DNA of 64,000 nucleotides from Portulaca oleracea (GCA_029582165.1 CM055888.1:32913908-32977907); one strand, 5' to 3'; counted from the first letter of the stretch, positions 12,607-25,539 are shown. Made by a program: numbers and translations. Notes: generated from the sequence alone by a model not told the origin.

Positions 12607-12902
12607 CTCCCTCCATTCCATATTAAGTGACATATTTCAAAAATTTTCACATACCAAGGTTTTAACTAAAAAGACTACCCACATAATTAAATAACACTAT
12701 TTTCTAAGGTGTTTTTGCAATACCAAGGTGTAGGTAGTGAGAGAATGTGAGTAATAATAGTTTTTATTGATTGAAAAAGAAAAAAATTAACATAATTATT
12801 GAAGTTAAAATAATTAAATTAGGTATTGGGAAATGGAAAGTGGCAATTATTTTGGAACATAAAAAGTTAATTTAAGTGTCAATCAATATGGAACGAAGGG
12901 AG
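12607..12902. mobile_element. Stowaway-type MITE
   Basis: Termini CTCCCTCCATTCCATATTAAG and its complement ending GAAGGGAG match the Stowaway (Tc1/mariner) consensus. The left flank is TA; the right flank reads TG, apparently a mutated TA. The pre-insertion form is visible in a nearby repeat (ttcaataatatttaag, about 12957). The segment before the MITE (12554-12606) recurs after it at 12913-12965, a local tandem duplication. Non-coding. Confidence 0.85.
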
Positions 12903-12965
12903 TGATATTTAAGCAATTGTTTGATCAAATGAAACAAAACTACAATAAAAACATAAGTTCAATAA

Positions 12966-14227
12966 TATTTAAGATATGCATGAATAAAAAAAATTGTTAA
13001 TATAAAAAGAGATTGTATAAATGAGACACAATGAGTGCATGACGATTCTTCGATATTTTTTACCCAAAAGTGGCATCCGGATGGCGCTAAACCATGCAGC
13101 ACAAAAGAAGCCCCTTCCTTTGATCTGAGCTTCAATTTACTATCACTTTCCACTATCAATATTAACTCATTTCTCCACATTTTCGGCATTTCGAGTTAAC
13201 CTAGGAGTATTGACACTAAGCCAACTCAAGTCTCTCCCTCTTCTACCTCTAACCCTCGCATCCATGCCACATTAGCTGATTAAAAATTGAGGTTAAAATG
13301 CTCATTTTGTTTATTCGTGTTCCAATGTATAAAGATATTGTTCATGCCTATATAAAATGTCCTTATACTTTGTTTCTTTTATTTTTATCATTTCCATTCC
13401 ATTATTTGCATGTTCTAGATAATTAAAATCAGAAGAGATATAATAAGTTCCTCTTTATACTCTTTCTTTTAGTTTAAATTAATCTAGTAGAGTCCGTTGG
13501 CGAATCCAAAATATTTTATTTTAGTTTCATAACCTTACCCTGAATCTAAATCATATGGTTCGCGGTTTTGGAAATTTGTTCTCGGGTTTATTAATTATCT
13601 TTAAAAATTAATTCGCAGCTTCCTTTCCTCTTCCTTATTTTTCATTGGTTTGATTTGTTAATCTTGTGACATTATTTTAATTGTGAGACCTACAGTTTGG
13701 AAATGAAACTCATTAGAAATAGACTAAATAAGTGTACCATGCACAACCACGTAGTATCCCAGTGGCATGGATACTTCCTGTCCAAGGTAGTATTTGGACT
13801 GGCCAAAGACACTGGACTGGCGGCATGCCATGTGGCAACCATGCCAATCAATGGCTCGGGTGAGTCATGAGACTACTTATTTTGGCTTTGAGTTTTTTTT
13901 TCAATTTCTTATTGGTTTCATTTTTTTTCTAGTCCCAGGTGGAAATATTAATTTTGAGTTATTCAAACAATTAACGAAAATAAAAATACACAATAGAAAA
14001 ACGAAATCAAATTCCTTAAAGAATAAGCAAACTCTTTTGAGTCATCATTTGTACAAACACTTGGATGGTTTTGGATGGTTTCCTTCATAATTTTCCTGAG
14101 TCCTAAAGTAAGATTATATTTCTATAACGTATTTTACTCTCCTATTGGTCAAAGACATTATTATATATTATTATAATATAGTAAGATTATTACCATTAAA
14201 TTCGTAACGGAAAGTATTATGTTAATA
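12966..14227. other. Outer Helitron 3' region, no gene recognised
   Basis: The first 120 bases resemble 14930-15040 near the inner Helitron end, showing that both Helitrons share a 3' subterminal region. The rest, including open frames at 13794-14090 (plus) and 12959-13189 (minus), matches no family I recognise. Confidence 0.5.
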
Positions 14228-14433
14228 AGGGTGCGTTTGGTTGGTCAATAACCCCGGGGAAATGGTCAATTTTCCCGGGTTGATTATTTTCTCATGTTTG
14301 GATGTGGGTTGACCATGAGAAAATTTCACGGCGGGCCCATCATTTTCTCCATTTTCCTAGGTCCCAAGGAAATCTTTCCCATGAGAAATTACCTCGAGAA
14401 AAATTTCCCTGGGGTTCCTACCAAATGCTCCCT
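14228..14433. mobile_element. Candidate MITE with degraded inverted ends
   Basis: Starts AGGGTGCGTTTGGTTGG and ends CCTACCAAATGCTCCCT, about 13 of 17 bases complementary, with internal mirrored CCCGGG/CCATGAGAAA segments. The gene-desert GTTTGG motif is common at MITE ends. The target duplication cannot be read clearly. Confidence 0.5.
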
Positions 14434-15113
14434 AAAAATATAATATAACAATTGTTAATAAATTATTATATAAAAACTATCAATAATAGTATGACATTGG
14501 GGACGATCATAGTTAACAAATTCACTATTAATATAAACGGAGTTAGTAGTATTTCAAGAACAATCTCAAGGGTAGTAGAACCTTGTACGTTGTAACAATA
14601 AACTGAAGGAAACATAGAGAAAGAGAGAGTTTTTTTTTTTATTTTATTTGATCAGATAAGAGAGAGTAATTGGTTGAGGGAGACGTGGGAAGGTTTTTTT
14701 CTTTTTTTTTATACATACTAGCGAATACCCGGGCGTTGCCCCGAACTGAAAAATAAATACCCGAGCGTTCATGTATAAATACCCGCGTTTTTACTTGACA
14801 AATATCCGAGCATTGTGTGGTGCACACATGATCATACGTCAAATGACAATGAAAAGACTTAAACAGAGAGAAACAATTGTTCGTTGAAAAGAAACAAAAC
14901 TACAATAATAACACAAGTTAAATAGCAGGTAAGATATGCATGAGTAAAAAAAAGAGTTGGTAAGATAAAAAGGAATATTGAAAATGAGAGGTCAACGGAT
15001 TGCAAGACAATTCTTCAGTCATCTGTAATAAAAATACAGGAAAATGACAATAAGATTATGAAATATGAACTTACGAAATGAAGTGAATTTTGTCATAAAA
15101 CTTACCAATAGTA

Positions 15114-17327
15114 CTAAAGACAATTCTGATGCTTTGACATAAAAATTTCTTCTTTCCAATCAACTGATGTGATCAACTCAATCAAAGGTTCACATTGGCC
15201 ATGAAAAGGAGGTTTAATGACAAAAACCTATGATTGTTGTAAGTACTCAGGCAATATGGTAGATAAGGTAGATACTGCTTCATGATATATGCGATGGAAG
15301 GTAGGCATGTTAATTATTTCAAACATAGACATGGTCTAGTAAATGGAATGAAAATAGTGATAATAAATTTACCATAGAAGCAACGGAAGTCAAGTCTTCA
15401 TCAGACATGTGTAGAAGAATTGTCGCAAGATGTTGAAGAACAGTGAATGTTCGCATCATTTGGGTGTTGTCGATGAGATCTATTGTGAAGTAAAATCTAA
15501 AACAAAAGAATGCAACATTAAGGTGAAAAAAAGGTCTTTACTAATAGGATAAAAACTTATTGAAAGTAGGATATGAAAAGCAATATACCTATTAACATTT
15601 GAGTTGGTTGGAGTTTGACATTCACAATATGACAAGTTTAGGGAAGACACATGACCTCTTGAACAACCTTTGCAAGTAGAGCAAGCGGGGAAAAGTATTG
15701 GTTCAATTCCAACAACTTCAGCAAGGAAACGATAATATTGAACCTGCAAATGATATGTATGAGAACGTAGGCCATAGTTTTAGGTACATAGTTTTAGGTA
15801 CATAATTTAGTTATGATATTTAAGGGAGGTAAATGGATATCATATTAATGGGGAGGTAATGAATATAATTGTTACATCTAGCGATGGGGAATATGCAGTT
15901 GGTGCGATCGGTTTAGCAACCAACAACTTCTCCAAGTTATAAATTCGCAATCGCTTACGGCGAATAAAATCTAAGCGATGTTGAACATGTCCATTGTCAG
16001 CGTACCTAACAGATGAAAATCGAATAAGTAAGGATCCTTGTATTGTTATGCTTAACAAATTGGTGATATCAACATATCAAATAACATTGTTGGATATGTA
16101 TATACCAGGCCTCAAACATGCGAGTCTCTTTAATAGGTGGATTAATCAACAATCTGCTTTGAGGTGTAGTTAGAAGGTTGACTCCTGCAAAAAAGGAAAC
16201 CAAAAGGTAAACAAAGACATATCAAAAAATCTATTAGAATATACAAACAATAGATACATGAATACTAATTTGCATACCTTTATAACTTGAGACAATTAGC
16301 CTAGAAGCTAGGAGTATATTTTCGAGTGATAAATATTTGGAAATATACTCGCCTTCAACTTCAGCAAAATCTCTCCATAAGGTAAGTTTCAAAGTGTGTA
16401 ATCTACATTGTGAAGAGTAAGGAGCAATGAACCGCGGCGAACCCTTAGACAACCTATCTAAGATTAGATGATTCTCTCGTGAATCGCCTTCCGCAAGGTA
16501 TACCATTCAGGGTTTGAACCCGAGGAGAAATTGTGTGGAGCATGAGTTAAACTTAAAGTTATATGGAAAAAAACTAACATTGTTTAGAAAAGTAAAAGTG
16601 ATAGGAGCAATTATAGAAAAACAAAACATACTGCATATCACAAATGAGGATATCTTGTTTGAGTATGCCTCTAGCAGTCCTCTCAGTTGGAGAGATAGCA
16701 GCGACAAAGCCAATGACATCTAGGTAAAAAGAAACATTAACATAGACGTTAAGTGAAAGGCAGAAAAGCTTAAAACTAAGTAAAAGTGATGAAGGTAACA
16801 TGTATACCTATCATTTGATTTGAAACGTGCAAATATTCGGGGACTTGAACAAAAGGAAGAAATGATGGCTGGTGGTGGTATGGAATGTCATTGCATTTAT
16901 CTAGTAAATCCAACAATTCAGTAGCGGGGGTGAATAGTAGTTTAAATTTGTTGTCAACTATAAGTTGTTCCCTATGCGTGGTAGGTTGGACAGAAAATTC
17001 AATGATACGATGTACTCGACCAGACTTCAAGATAAAGCTCTTTTTTTGGATGTCATCATCTTTAATAACACCTAAAATCTCATCACGCTACAATATAAAT
17101 ATCAAAATACAAAAGATTAGTATGTATTGTAAATATTAGTGGAAATCTTACATAGAAAGAGGAAATCGAATTACCTGTAAATCCATGAAGACAACCACCC
17201 AAACTCTGTGATTGTCATAAATATGAACACCTAATTTTCTCATCACTCGTACAAAAACTGTGAGTTTCGGGATGAAAGGAGAAATTGAACGAATCAATGT
17301 GCATTTTTTAGAAAGCTTTGACTCCAT
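15114..17327 (-). CDS. Helitron-encoded RPA70-like single-strand DNA-binding protein
   Basis: Nine minus-strand exons join with matching phases and GT..AG introns of about 87-229 bases: 17175-17327, 16808-17087, 16632-16719, 16278-16402, 16106-16184, 15876-16005, 15589-15743, 15373-15496, 15114-15227. Together they encode 364 residues with no internal stop. Visible signatures are an N-terminal OB-fold start (KLTVFVRVMRKLG), a DBD-A-like segment with MIDVIGFVAAIS and LKLTLWRDFAEVEGEYI, and a C-terminal zinc-ribbon region with CSTCKGC and CEC. Plant Helitrons often carry such a subunit; it is thought to coat DNA during rolling-circle transposition. The neighbouring RepHel is dead, which makes the open frame notable. 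The start codon and last exon are the least certain parts. Confidence 0.75.
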
Positions 17328-17787
17328 GCTCCAATCACTAATAATGAAAGAAGTCTCCAGTTAGTAGAAAAAGTTCGATAATTGAGAAAGTGCTAAAAAA
17401 AGTACATTTGAATGCGATACTATAGTAAAAGGTACGTTGTTCAAATAATGAGTTTGTAGGTAATGGAAGCATAGTCAGTCTTTGTAAATGAGGTAAGGAA
17501 ATGCCATTAATCAACCACGTAGTTTCAATCCTGATTTTTGGGATCATGTTCATAGAGCAGGGAATTGAGTTGTTCACTCCCTCACTCATTTACAACTCTA
17601 CTATTCTTTGCAACATAATGTGGTTGGAGGATGGGCCTTACTATACATAGACAGAATGAACTGAATACATGGGAAATACATTAAAATAAGAGGGGGGGGG
17701 GGAGGGGAGGGGAAGGAAACAAAGCCTAACACAACAAAAAAGAATACGATAAATACATGAGTGCAACTTAATGAGAAACAAAATGGG
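17328..17787 (-). other. Spacer between RPA-like gene and RepHel remnant
   Basis: About 460 bases between the two Helitron genes. A minus-strand frame of 83 codons (17338-17589) is open but matches nothing I know. A G-rich run with GGGGAGGGG lies near 17690-17715. It probably holds the RPA leader and the RepHel 3' end. Confidence 0.5.
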
Positions 17788-20700
17788 TCATTGTGGTGGA
17801 GCTCGAATATCGTTGAAAACTTCCTTGTACACGACATTTTTGGTAAAATTATCTGGCATATGATTGTTGTTAGAAATCAAGAACCTTAACTCAGATGGAG
17901 AGGTCACACGCGATACTGCAACATAAAGCTGGCCATGGGAGAAGACTGGTTTAGGAAGATAAACCCCGACGTAGTTTAGTGTCTGGCCTTGACTCTTGTT
18001 GATAGTCATTGCAAAAGCCAATTTAATGGGGAATTTTCGTCTTGTGAATGCAAAAGGTGTCTCCTCAGTCGACGGAGTCATGTCAATACGTGGAATAAAC
18101 ACCTTTTGTCCAATATTTCTACCAGTTATGATGCGTGCGTGGAGAACCTTATGCCCAAGTCTTTCAATGATTAGGCGTGTTCCATTACACAACCCCAAAG
18201 ATGGATCAATAGTCCTCAAAAGAACTACCGGTGTGCCCATTTTCAAGTGGATTGCATGGTTTGGGAAGCCAGAAAAATTTAGCCCATGTATCACCTCAGG
18301 GGGATTGATATCATCTATGTCCGGGTGGTCAGGACTCGCGTGAAATGTATCTGAGCACAAATAAGTACGGGATTCACCGGGTAACATGGATAAGATATGT
18401 AGATTCAGTTGATCAACATCATTATTTGTGGTAGCAAGTATGCAACGTGCTTCCATGTAAGAGTCATGATTAAACCTATCACACAAATCAGGATAAATAG
18501 TTTGAGCGAGATAATGATGCCGCAACTATGTCTGCCCTATTTCCCTTTGAGACAACCGGAAGTATTTGTCTAAAATCGCCTCCAAAAAGCAGGAATTTTC
18601 CTCCAAAAGGAATATCAAGTTCACAAATGTCTCTTAAGGTACGATCAACTACCTCAAACACATGACGATGTAGCATAGGTGCTTCATCCCAAATGATTAG
18701 TGATGATTTCCTATCTAATTCAGCAAGCTCAAAATTCTTTGAAAAGGAACAAACTGTGGAATCGGTAAGTTTAACAGGAACTTTGAACATAGAATGAGCA
18801 GTCTTACCAAATGGTAGGAGTAATGTAGCTATTCCAGATGATGCAACACACAAAATTATCTTACCCGTTGATCTAAGTGCAGAGACAATTACCTTCCACA
18901 GATAAGTCTTACAGTTCCACCACTTCCATATACAAATATGCAATTGTTCTCGTTTGACTCATCAGCATTGACTATGGCATGAAACACATCCACTTGATCC
19001 TGATTGAAAGATGGCAACATTTTCTTAACATTATCCGCTTCTGCAGCAGCGTCATAATCTAAGTATTCCATAATCAGTCGATTCCTCAATTGGAGAACCA
19101 TATCCGAGGATGGCAACGGCATAGGAGGGTAGTCCTTTAAGGAGCGACCATTTTTTCTCATAATCAACTCAAGTTCATATAACCCCAGGTGTTTCCTTTG
19201 CTCAATCGTCAATTGTAGATCAGGATCTCGATTTTGACGTTGTAATTTTCGTTGAAGGTCATCAGTAAGGTCTTCCCAATACCTTTCCCATATGAGGGCG
19301 TCCAACTTCATTAAACATAAGTAAAGAGGAAAACAAATTACGTAATTCAGCGCCAGTTGCCCAAGTGGAAGCTTCGGAGAAAACGTCATCCCATTCGCTA
19401 TTGTCAGCACCCAATCCTTGTGCCAAGCATGCTTCACGGAATGTGGAGTACTGTATCCCATGAACAGTTTTTATATCCTCAAATGATTTAGCACCACGAA
19501 CGATTGCAAGAAGTAGCCTTAAGTAGTACCTTTCACCTGAGTTAGGATGCGCAAAAGGAAGTCGACCAAGACATTGTTGTTTCTGTCGTTTTTTCCAATG
19601 TTTGTGATGTTGGTCCCAAATGTAGTACTTAGGAAACTCACCATATGTGTAAGAGTTTGCTGCAGGATCAATTTGATTAGTCTCAAACCATGCCATGAAC
19701 ATAGTGACACTATACTGATTAGCATCAACAACATCATCCAAATTGTCCGTATCTTGGAATACAACATTGTGTTCCCCTGGCAAGTGGTATTGCAACAATT
19801 CAACAGAGGAATAACGATGAGCTATTTCAAATTGAAATATACGCCAAGCTGCCTCAATCGCTGAAACATATCGACCATCAAGGTATTGTTTTATCTCATC
19901 AACATCCAAAGAGCGAGGTTGGCCTACATCCTCAACACACTTGAGATTCTCCTCAATAACGAATGTAGCACGATCAGGACCTTTGTGCATGTATTTGTGA
20001 AGGTACTTTACGACCTTCTTTTGGGCACAATGTTCTACGTTAATGTGAGCATCGTACTTTACACATAAATCACAATTGTACGGGACAACCCAACGATTAT
20101 CAATTTGTTTTCCATCCAGGAGGAATTTCCGACCATCATTTCTACGCCTGTATTTGACAAACCCGTTATCCTCAATAGTTGTGTCATTACAAAATGACAT
20201 AGGGTAACGCTTTGTACAACGTGAACCTTCCATACATGGAGAATTCGATCCTTCACCACAGGGACCATGTATCATGTGTCGTGTGACTGAAGCATATGCA
20301 AGGGGGTCAAGATATTGATCGGGTAGCTCTGCAGAAATAAAGGAATCAATGTCTTCTGCACAACTTGGCTTGTCACTGGGTGCAAGTGTCAACAGAATAT
20401 GAGCATGCGGTAACCCTCGTTTTTGAAATTCAATGACATATATATCTACAAATGATTGTCAAATTAATTAAGATAAAGGAAATGGATAGAAAAATGAAAT
20501 GATTTTAGAAAATGACATACATGAAATTGCATTGGCAAAATTGCAACACACCTACAATGACCGTACCAAATAGGTTGCGTTCTTTGAAATCTTTCATCAA
20601 CTCTCGTAACCTTAGTCAGAAGACCCTGGCAACAATATCTGGCCGGTTCCGTGCATATTGTCCAGGTTGTTGTTGAAGGGCCTCTTGAATTTCAGGCTAG

Positions 20701-22124
20701 TTTGGATTACATGTAAACGTGATGAAGAAGTCTGGATAACCAAGTTCTGTACATATTGTCATGGCATCAAGAAAATGACGTTTCATGTAGCGAGGCCCTC
20801 CAGTAAAAGACGACGGCAGTATATACCTTCGACCAATAGCAGACGTGTCTGTCTCTCCAGCAGTGATTGCATCTTGCAAGCCTATGTATATCTCTGTACG
20901 TAGGCTGAGTTGGTGTGTCCTATAGTAAAGGAGGCGAATTTTCTCTATCACAGTGAAACAGTCAACAATAAATTGAAGAAACAATCTACCCGCACGAAGT
21001 AGTATGTTAGCCTCATTTAATCGGAACTATAGCAGAAAGGCATAGTATTGACGAACTGTGACTCCTTGAGTGTTTCTACTTGTTTCCCTAGCAAGACGAA
21101 TTCCTAATGACCAACTGTCGGTTCCAAAAGGAAATAGAAGTGGATACTGCAAAGCCATATAAGCAGGATGAGTTCCATAAATTCGTTGAAGATTCCCATC
21201 AATTTTGCGAACTACTACATCAGGACCCATATCATTTACACCATCATTTCCCACTATGAGGGCCGCAACCTCATCAGCTAAAGGTCTAAGATATTGTCCC
21301 CTTGGTCGTGATTTGACAATTCGAATGCACATATCATGTACATCACTATGGTGGAGGGCATCTCTAGCATTTCCAAAAACTTGAACATATGGATTGCATT
21401 CGTCCAACATATGTTACAAGTCTTGTAAAATGGCCTCTGAAACACCGCTGGGATCATTTTGCCTCTACATTGCGTTAAGTCTATTACGGGACTCAAAATG
21501 AGTGTCATATATGTAAAGCTGAGCGAATCTTGGTGGTTGTCCTTCAGGTGGTAGTAAAGACCCAATTTGGTGATAATTCTCTCCGCTTATACGAAACGTA
21601 TAAGGTCCACGGCCATCCAGGACAGAGTGGTCAATCGAAGCTCCCATTGAGGTGAAAGACAACATGGAGTTATACGTTCGAATATTGTTCATGAAAGTTT
21701 GGTTATTAAATAAAGAATCTAGTAGAGGCGGGGGAGCAGGTAAGGGATCCAACTTCACTTGACCATAGTGGCAACATAAATTGTAGCGGGGTGGACCACG
21801 TCGTCGATTTTGAGCTAACTCGTCATACCACATGACAGCATTACAATTAGTACAGGAAACCATTGTCCCCGTGAATGACCACCATTGTTCGAACCTTCTA
21901 ATAGTAGAGTTTCTGCCTGATCGAGAAAGTGATAAGTTCCATAAGCGAGCTTCTTCCTGATAACGACTTCGTTGGGCAATATAGCGTGGATGATTAACAT
22001 CAGCACACCATCTTGTGAACAACCTCCATCTAGCATTTAGTCGAGCTTCTTTGTATCTTAAGCGTCTTATGGTGCAATCAACATTATCCATATTGGGTCT
22101 ATTCATTGGTACTATACAAATCAA
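17788..22124 (-). pseudogene. Helitron RepHel (Rep endonuclease plus PIF1 helicase) pseudogene
   Basis: The element's rolling-circle transposase, now broken. From the N-terminus: a CxxC zinc region (CTNCNAVMWYDE), the Helitron-like domain (LHPAYM-like THPAYMALQYPLLFP, LPSSFTGGPRYM), the HUH motif GLPHAHILL just after an intron at 20446-20551, the two-tyrosine motif YLHKYMHKG, and the PIF1 helicase with IIWDEAPM, GGDFRQILP and [10 protein letters not shown]. In-frame stops lie at 21465, 21414, 21027, 20697 and 20616. Frameshifts lie near 19300 and at 18911, the latter inside the Walker A loop. Near 18530 the frame changes and roughly 80-100 residues expected in the family are missing. Recognisable throughout but not functional as one protein. 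Confidence 0.95.
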
Positions 22125-22338
22125 AAACTATGTTCATAAACGGTAAAGCTAAATAAATTGCAATGAAAGTTGTGCACATATAAGGTGTAAGTACTTAGTG
22201 ATTGATGGTCCATAGAAAATGCGTAAAAATAGTTGGTGGATGAGGGATATGTTATGAAGGCTACGTACTATTACTAAATGGTAGAAGGATCAATCGGTTA
22301 CATAGTAATGGTATATTGTATGAAGAGACTAATAATCT

Positions 22339-22538
22339 CCAATGAGTTAAAAGGTGTGAGTATTTTCAAGCGTGTAACATTGTAAGATATGTAGAGTAAA
22401 GGTAAAGGTATCAATAATTCCTTTAGTATAGTATATATCCAATGAGTTAAAAGATGTGAGTATTTTCAAGCATATAACATTGTAAGATATGTAAAGTAAA
22501 GGTAAAGGTATCAATAATTCCTTTAGTATAGTATATCC
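22339..22538. repeat. 100-bp tandem duplication at the inner Helitron 5' end
   Basis: Two head-to-tail copies (22339-22438, 22439-22538), offset exactly 100 bases and differing at only a few positions. Each contains ACATTGTAAGA followed by T, the complement of a Helitron 5' start. The duplication therefore spans the proposed border. Confidence 0.9.
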
Positions 22539-24940
22539 TAATATTATTTGACCTTGGGATGTAATATGTTTTGTGATATTTTTGGCTTTTGAGTTAGAAA
22601 TTAATATTTGTACATGTAAGATAACGATTATATCCATAAATAGTATGATTATTTAAGTTAAATATTTGGTTATTTATTGTAGATTGGGTTTTTTTTAGTA
22701 TCCTAATTTACAACAATGTTTAGGATTTAAATGATCACAAAACAGAGCAATTTTTTTATTTAAGATTAGTCTACCTATATATGATTATTTACTTAAATCC
22801 TAATTTTATTTAAATGCATTTTTTTAGTATATATATGACCATTATTGTATCATTGGGGTTTAGTACAGTATCCTAACGTTTCAGAAAAATATTTGGATTT
22901 ACTATAGTATCCTAATATTTAGTAGATTGATCATAGATTGGGGTATTTTGTTTTACTATAAATAGTATGAGTTAGAATGTAATAATGGGGTGGTTGTAAA
23001 TTGTAGCATTGGAATGGGGTATTCATTTATTATAGATGGGGTTTTTTTAGTATATATATGATCATTGTTGAATGATTATGGTTGATTTATTTAGAGTTAC
23101 GTTGTAATATATATTAGAATTGTTAACAACACAATTTTTGAATTAACACACCAAATGAAATGAATTAAAGTGGAGGAGCCGTTAGCAACAACTTAAGATT
23201 GGAAAAGTGAATGAAGCACGGTCCAGAGAATAGGTTGAAGCATATTATTTTAGTATATACAGGACCTTTATGGTTGATTATAATTAATGTATGTAGAGTG
23301 GAGTTGATATTAAATTAAGTAATTAAAAGCAAACAATATTTAGGGTAGGAATTGAGTTGGAAAAAAAAAAGGGTAAGCAAGTATAAATTACATTAGTTCC
23401 ATAAAAAAAGTATTCAAGACATAAGAAAAAACTCACAAATTGATAAGTTAAAGAAGCGGTGTGTATAGAAAGCCAAATGATGAATCGAGTAAACAATCCA
23501 GATGATTGATGCACCCTACAGCTGTGACATAGTGTTTTCGTGAGAACAATTATGACATAGTATGCAAGTAAGGGAAAGTTATATAAATTAAGAATTACTA
23601 TATAAATTAAGTGTGACGGCATTAAGAAGTCACAATATACGTGAATCATATAAATTAATACTCTAATTGTAAAAAAAAATATTATTGATAGATTTAAATC
23701 TAAGTAATTGTTAGATTGCAATTGTCATATGTATGACCACAGACCTGTTAATATGGAATAGAGAGGAAAATTTAGTTTTAATAAAATTTCATGAAAGAAA
23801 AGAAAGATGAAGCTAAAAGCGGTTATTGAATAATATTCAAAGCCCTACAATTAAGGAGATAAGAGTTAAAGTGATTGTGATACTATTATAGGTAGAGTGT
23901 TGAATTTGTTAGAGTAAACTTTAAATAATAATGACGTTTGCTATGGTATTATGACCAAATTATTAAGTCCAAAACGAATAAAAAAGTGAAATAATATGAA
24001 TCAAACAAATTATATACATGAATTAAATAATCCATTTATTTTGCGTTTAATATAATATGTATATGCCTATGCCTAGTATGATAATGTTTTTAGTAACTCT
24101 ACTACATATGAGAACTCATTTATAGTTATGTTGCTTAGTGATAATTAATATATCAAATAAACTAATTAGATGCATATCAAACTAAAATAGTAACCCTATG
24201 TTAGATGCACACATATCAACAAAAAATCTAATAGCTCATATGAAGAGTAGTCATCATTATGAACATAACTAAATAAGAAACTCCCATTCACATAGTGTTT
24301 ATTAAGATTATTTAATTTGAGTCGTATTTATATGAATTATTGTGTGGCAATATAAATGTGGTATGATCATTAACTTATTTTGACCATTATTAATTAATTT
24401 TGTTTAACATAGGGGTGGGAAGGAGTTCCCAAGTGGGATCAAAATGCCAAACATCAGCTCCACACTCATCCCTCCACAATCTTTCTCCAATCCAATATGT
24501 ATAATGCACTTCATCCATATTCCATTATTCCATCCTCCGCCCACTCAAAAGCAATTTACTTGTACGTTCTAACTGTTCTTATAACTTTGCAATTTTTATC
24601 ATGCAATAGTAAGCTGGCACAAATAGTTGTTTTAGAGAAGCGGACATATACTTATATGAAATAGAGTCGTCCAAGACAACGTTTTAATAAGTAAAAATTT
24701 TAAAAAGGTAAAAATCTATCAAAAAAATACACCATATAAATATCAAGGTTTTATATCGAAAAAAGGAATGTCGAAAAAAGAGTATATCAATGTATTTACA
24801 TCCGCTGATCATATATTAATCATGTTGTTTATGTAGAACTTTTCTTAGTTATTATATTAAGATTTATGTGGTACAAAAGGCATAATAATTTGAAATATTA
24901 AGTGTTGGTGTTCAGCTGAGTTGAAGAAAAATAAATGAAA
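22539..24940. other. Outer Helitron 5' side, AT-rich, no gene recognised
   Basis: Contains several diverged copies of a short motif (gggttttttagtatatatatgacc-like) near 22690, 22825 and 23040. Open frames such as 23323-23721 (minus) look like chance frames in AT-rich DNA. Confidence 0.5.
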
Positions 24941-25129
24941 AAAAAATTATTTTGGAAAATGAAAATCTTTCCTTTGTTTGGATTGAAGAAAAATAAATGA
25001 AAAAAAAAATAGTTGGAAAATTGCATGGAAAATTTGGAGTAACAATGAATAAAAAATTTTCCCTTCAAAAATGAAAGAAAAGTTGGGAGAAAATTTTTGG
25101 ATCAAAGCCAACCTTTCTTTTCATCCTCT

Positions 25130-25260
25130 CTCTAGCTCGTCTCTCTCTCTTTCTCTCTAACTCGTTTCTCTCTCTCTCTCTCTCTAAGTTTCTTCTCTCT
25201 CTCTCTCTCTCTCTCTAAGTCTCTTCTCTCTTCTCTCTCTCTCTTTCTCTCTCTAAGTCT

Positions 25261-25297
<37 letters not shown>

Positions 25298-25411
25298 TTC
25301 TCTCTCTAACTCTCAATTCTCTCTCTCGCTCTCTCTCTCTCTCTCTAACTCTCTTTTCTCTCTCTATCTCTCTCTCTCTCTCTAACTCTCTTTTCTCTCT
25401 CTATCGCTCTC

Positions 25412-25463
<52 letters not shown>

Positions 25464-25499
25464 ACTCTTCTCTTTGTCACTCTCTCTATCTCTCTAATT

Positions 25500-25539
<40 letters not shown>

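Larger units (their letters stand above)
14715..22387 (-). mobile_element. Inner Helitron (probable nested element)
   Basis: A second 3' end (complement of CTAG then the same GC hairpin) lies at 14715-14745, and the next few hundred bases resemble the outer 3' end. A matching minus-strand 5' start, TCTTACAATG, is seen at 22387 and again at 22487 because of a 100-bp tandem repeat. The interval of about 7.7 kb neatly encloses the RPA-like gene and the RepHel pseudogene, the usual plant Helitron content. The 3' end is solid. The 5' end is inferred. Read-through past the first terminator is the alternative. Confidence 0.6.

Noticed and set aside
13480..13680. Possible Ty3-like LTR remnant (TTGGCGAATCC, CTTACCCTGAATC)
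   Set aside because: Only weak similarity to the GGCGACTCC/CTTACCCCC blocks at 52510 and 63440; too short to call.
13794..14090. 98-codon plus-strand frame
   Set aside because: No family resemblance, phenylalanine/lysine-rich low-complexity end, no paralogue in the window.
15228..15335. Alternative last exon of the RPA-like gene
   Set aside because: It would need a 37-base intron, too short for plants; the exon 15114-15227 fits phase with a 145-base intron.
22690..23060. Repeated TTTTTTAGTATATATATGA motifs as a possible CRISPR-like or iteron array
   Set aside because: Irregular spacing, AT-rich, diverged copies in a plant genome; no array structure.
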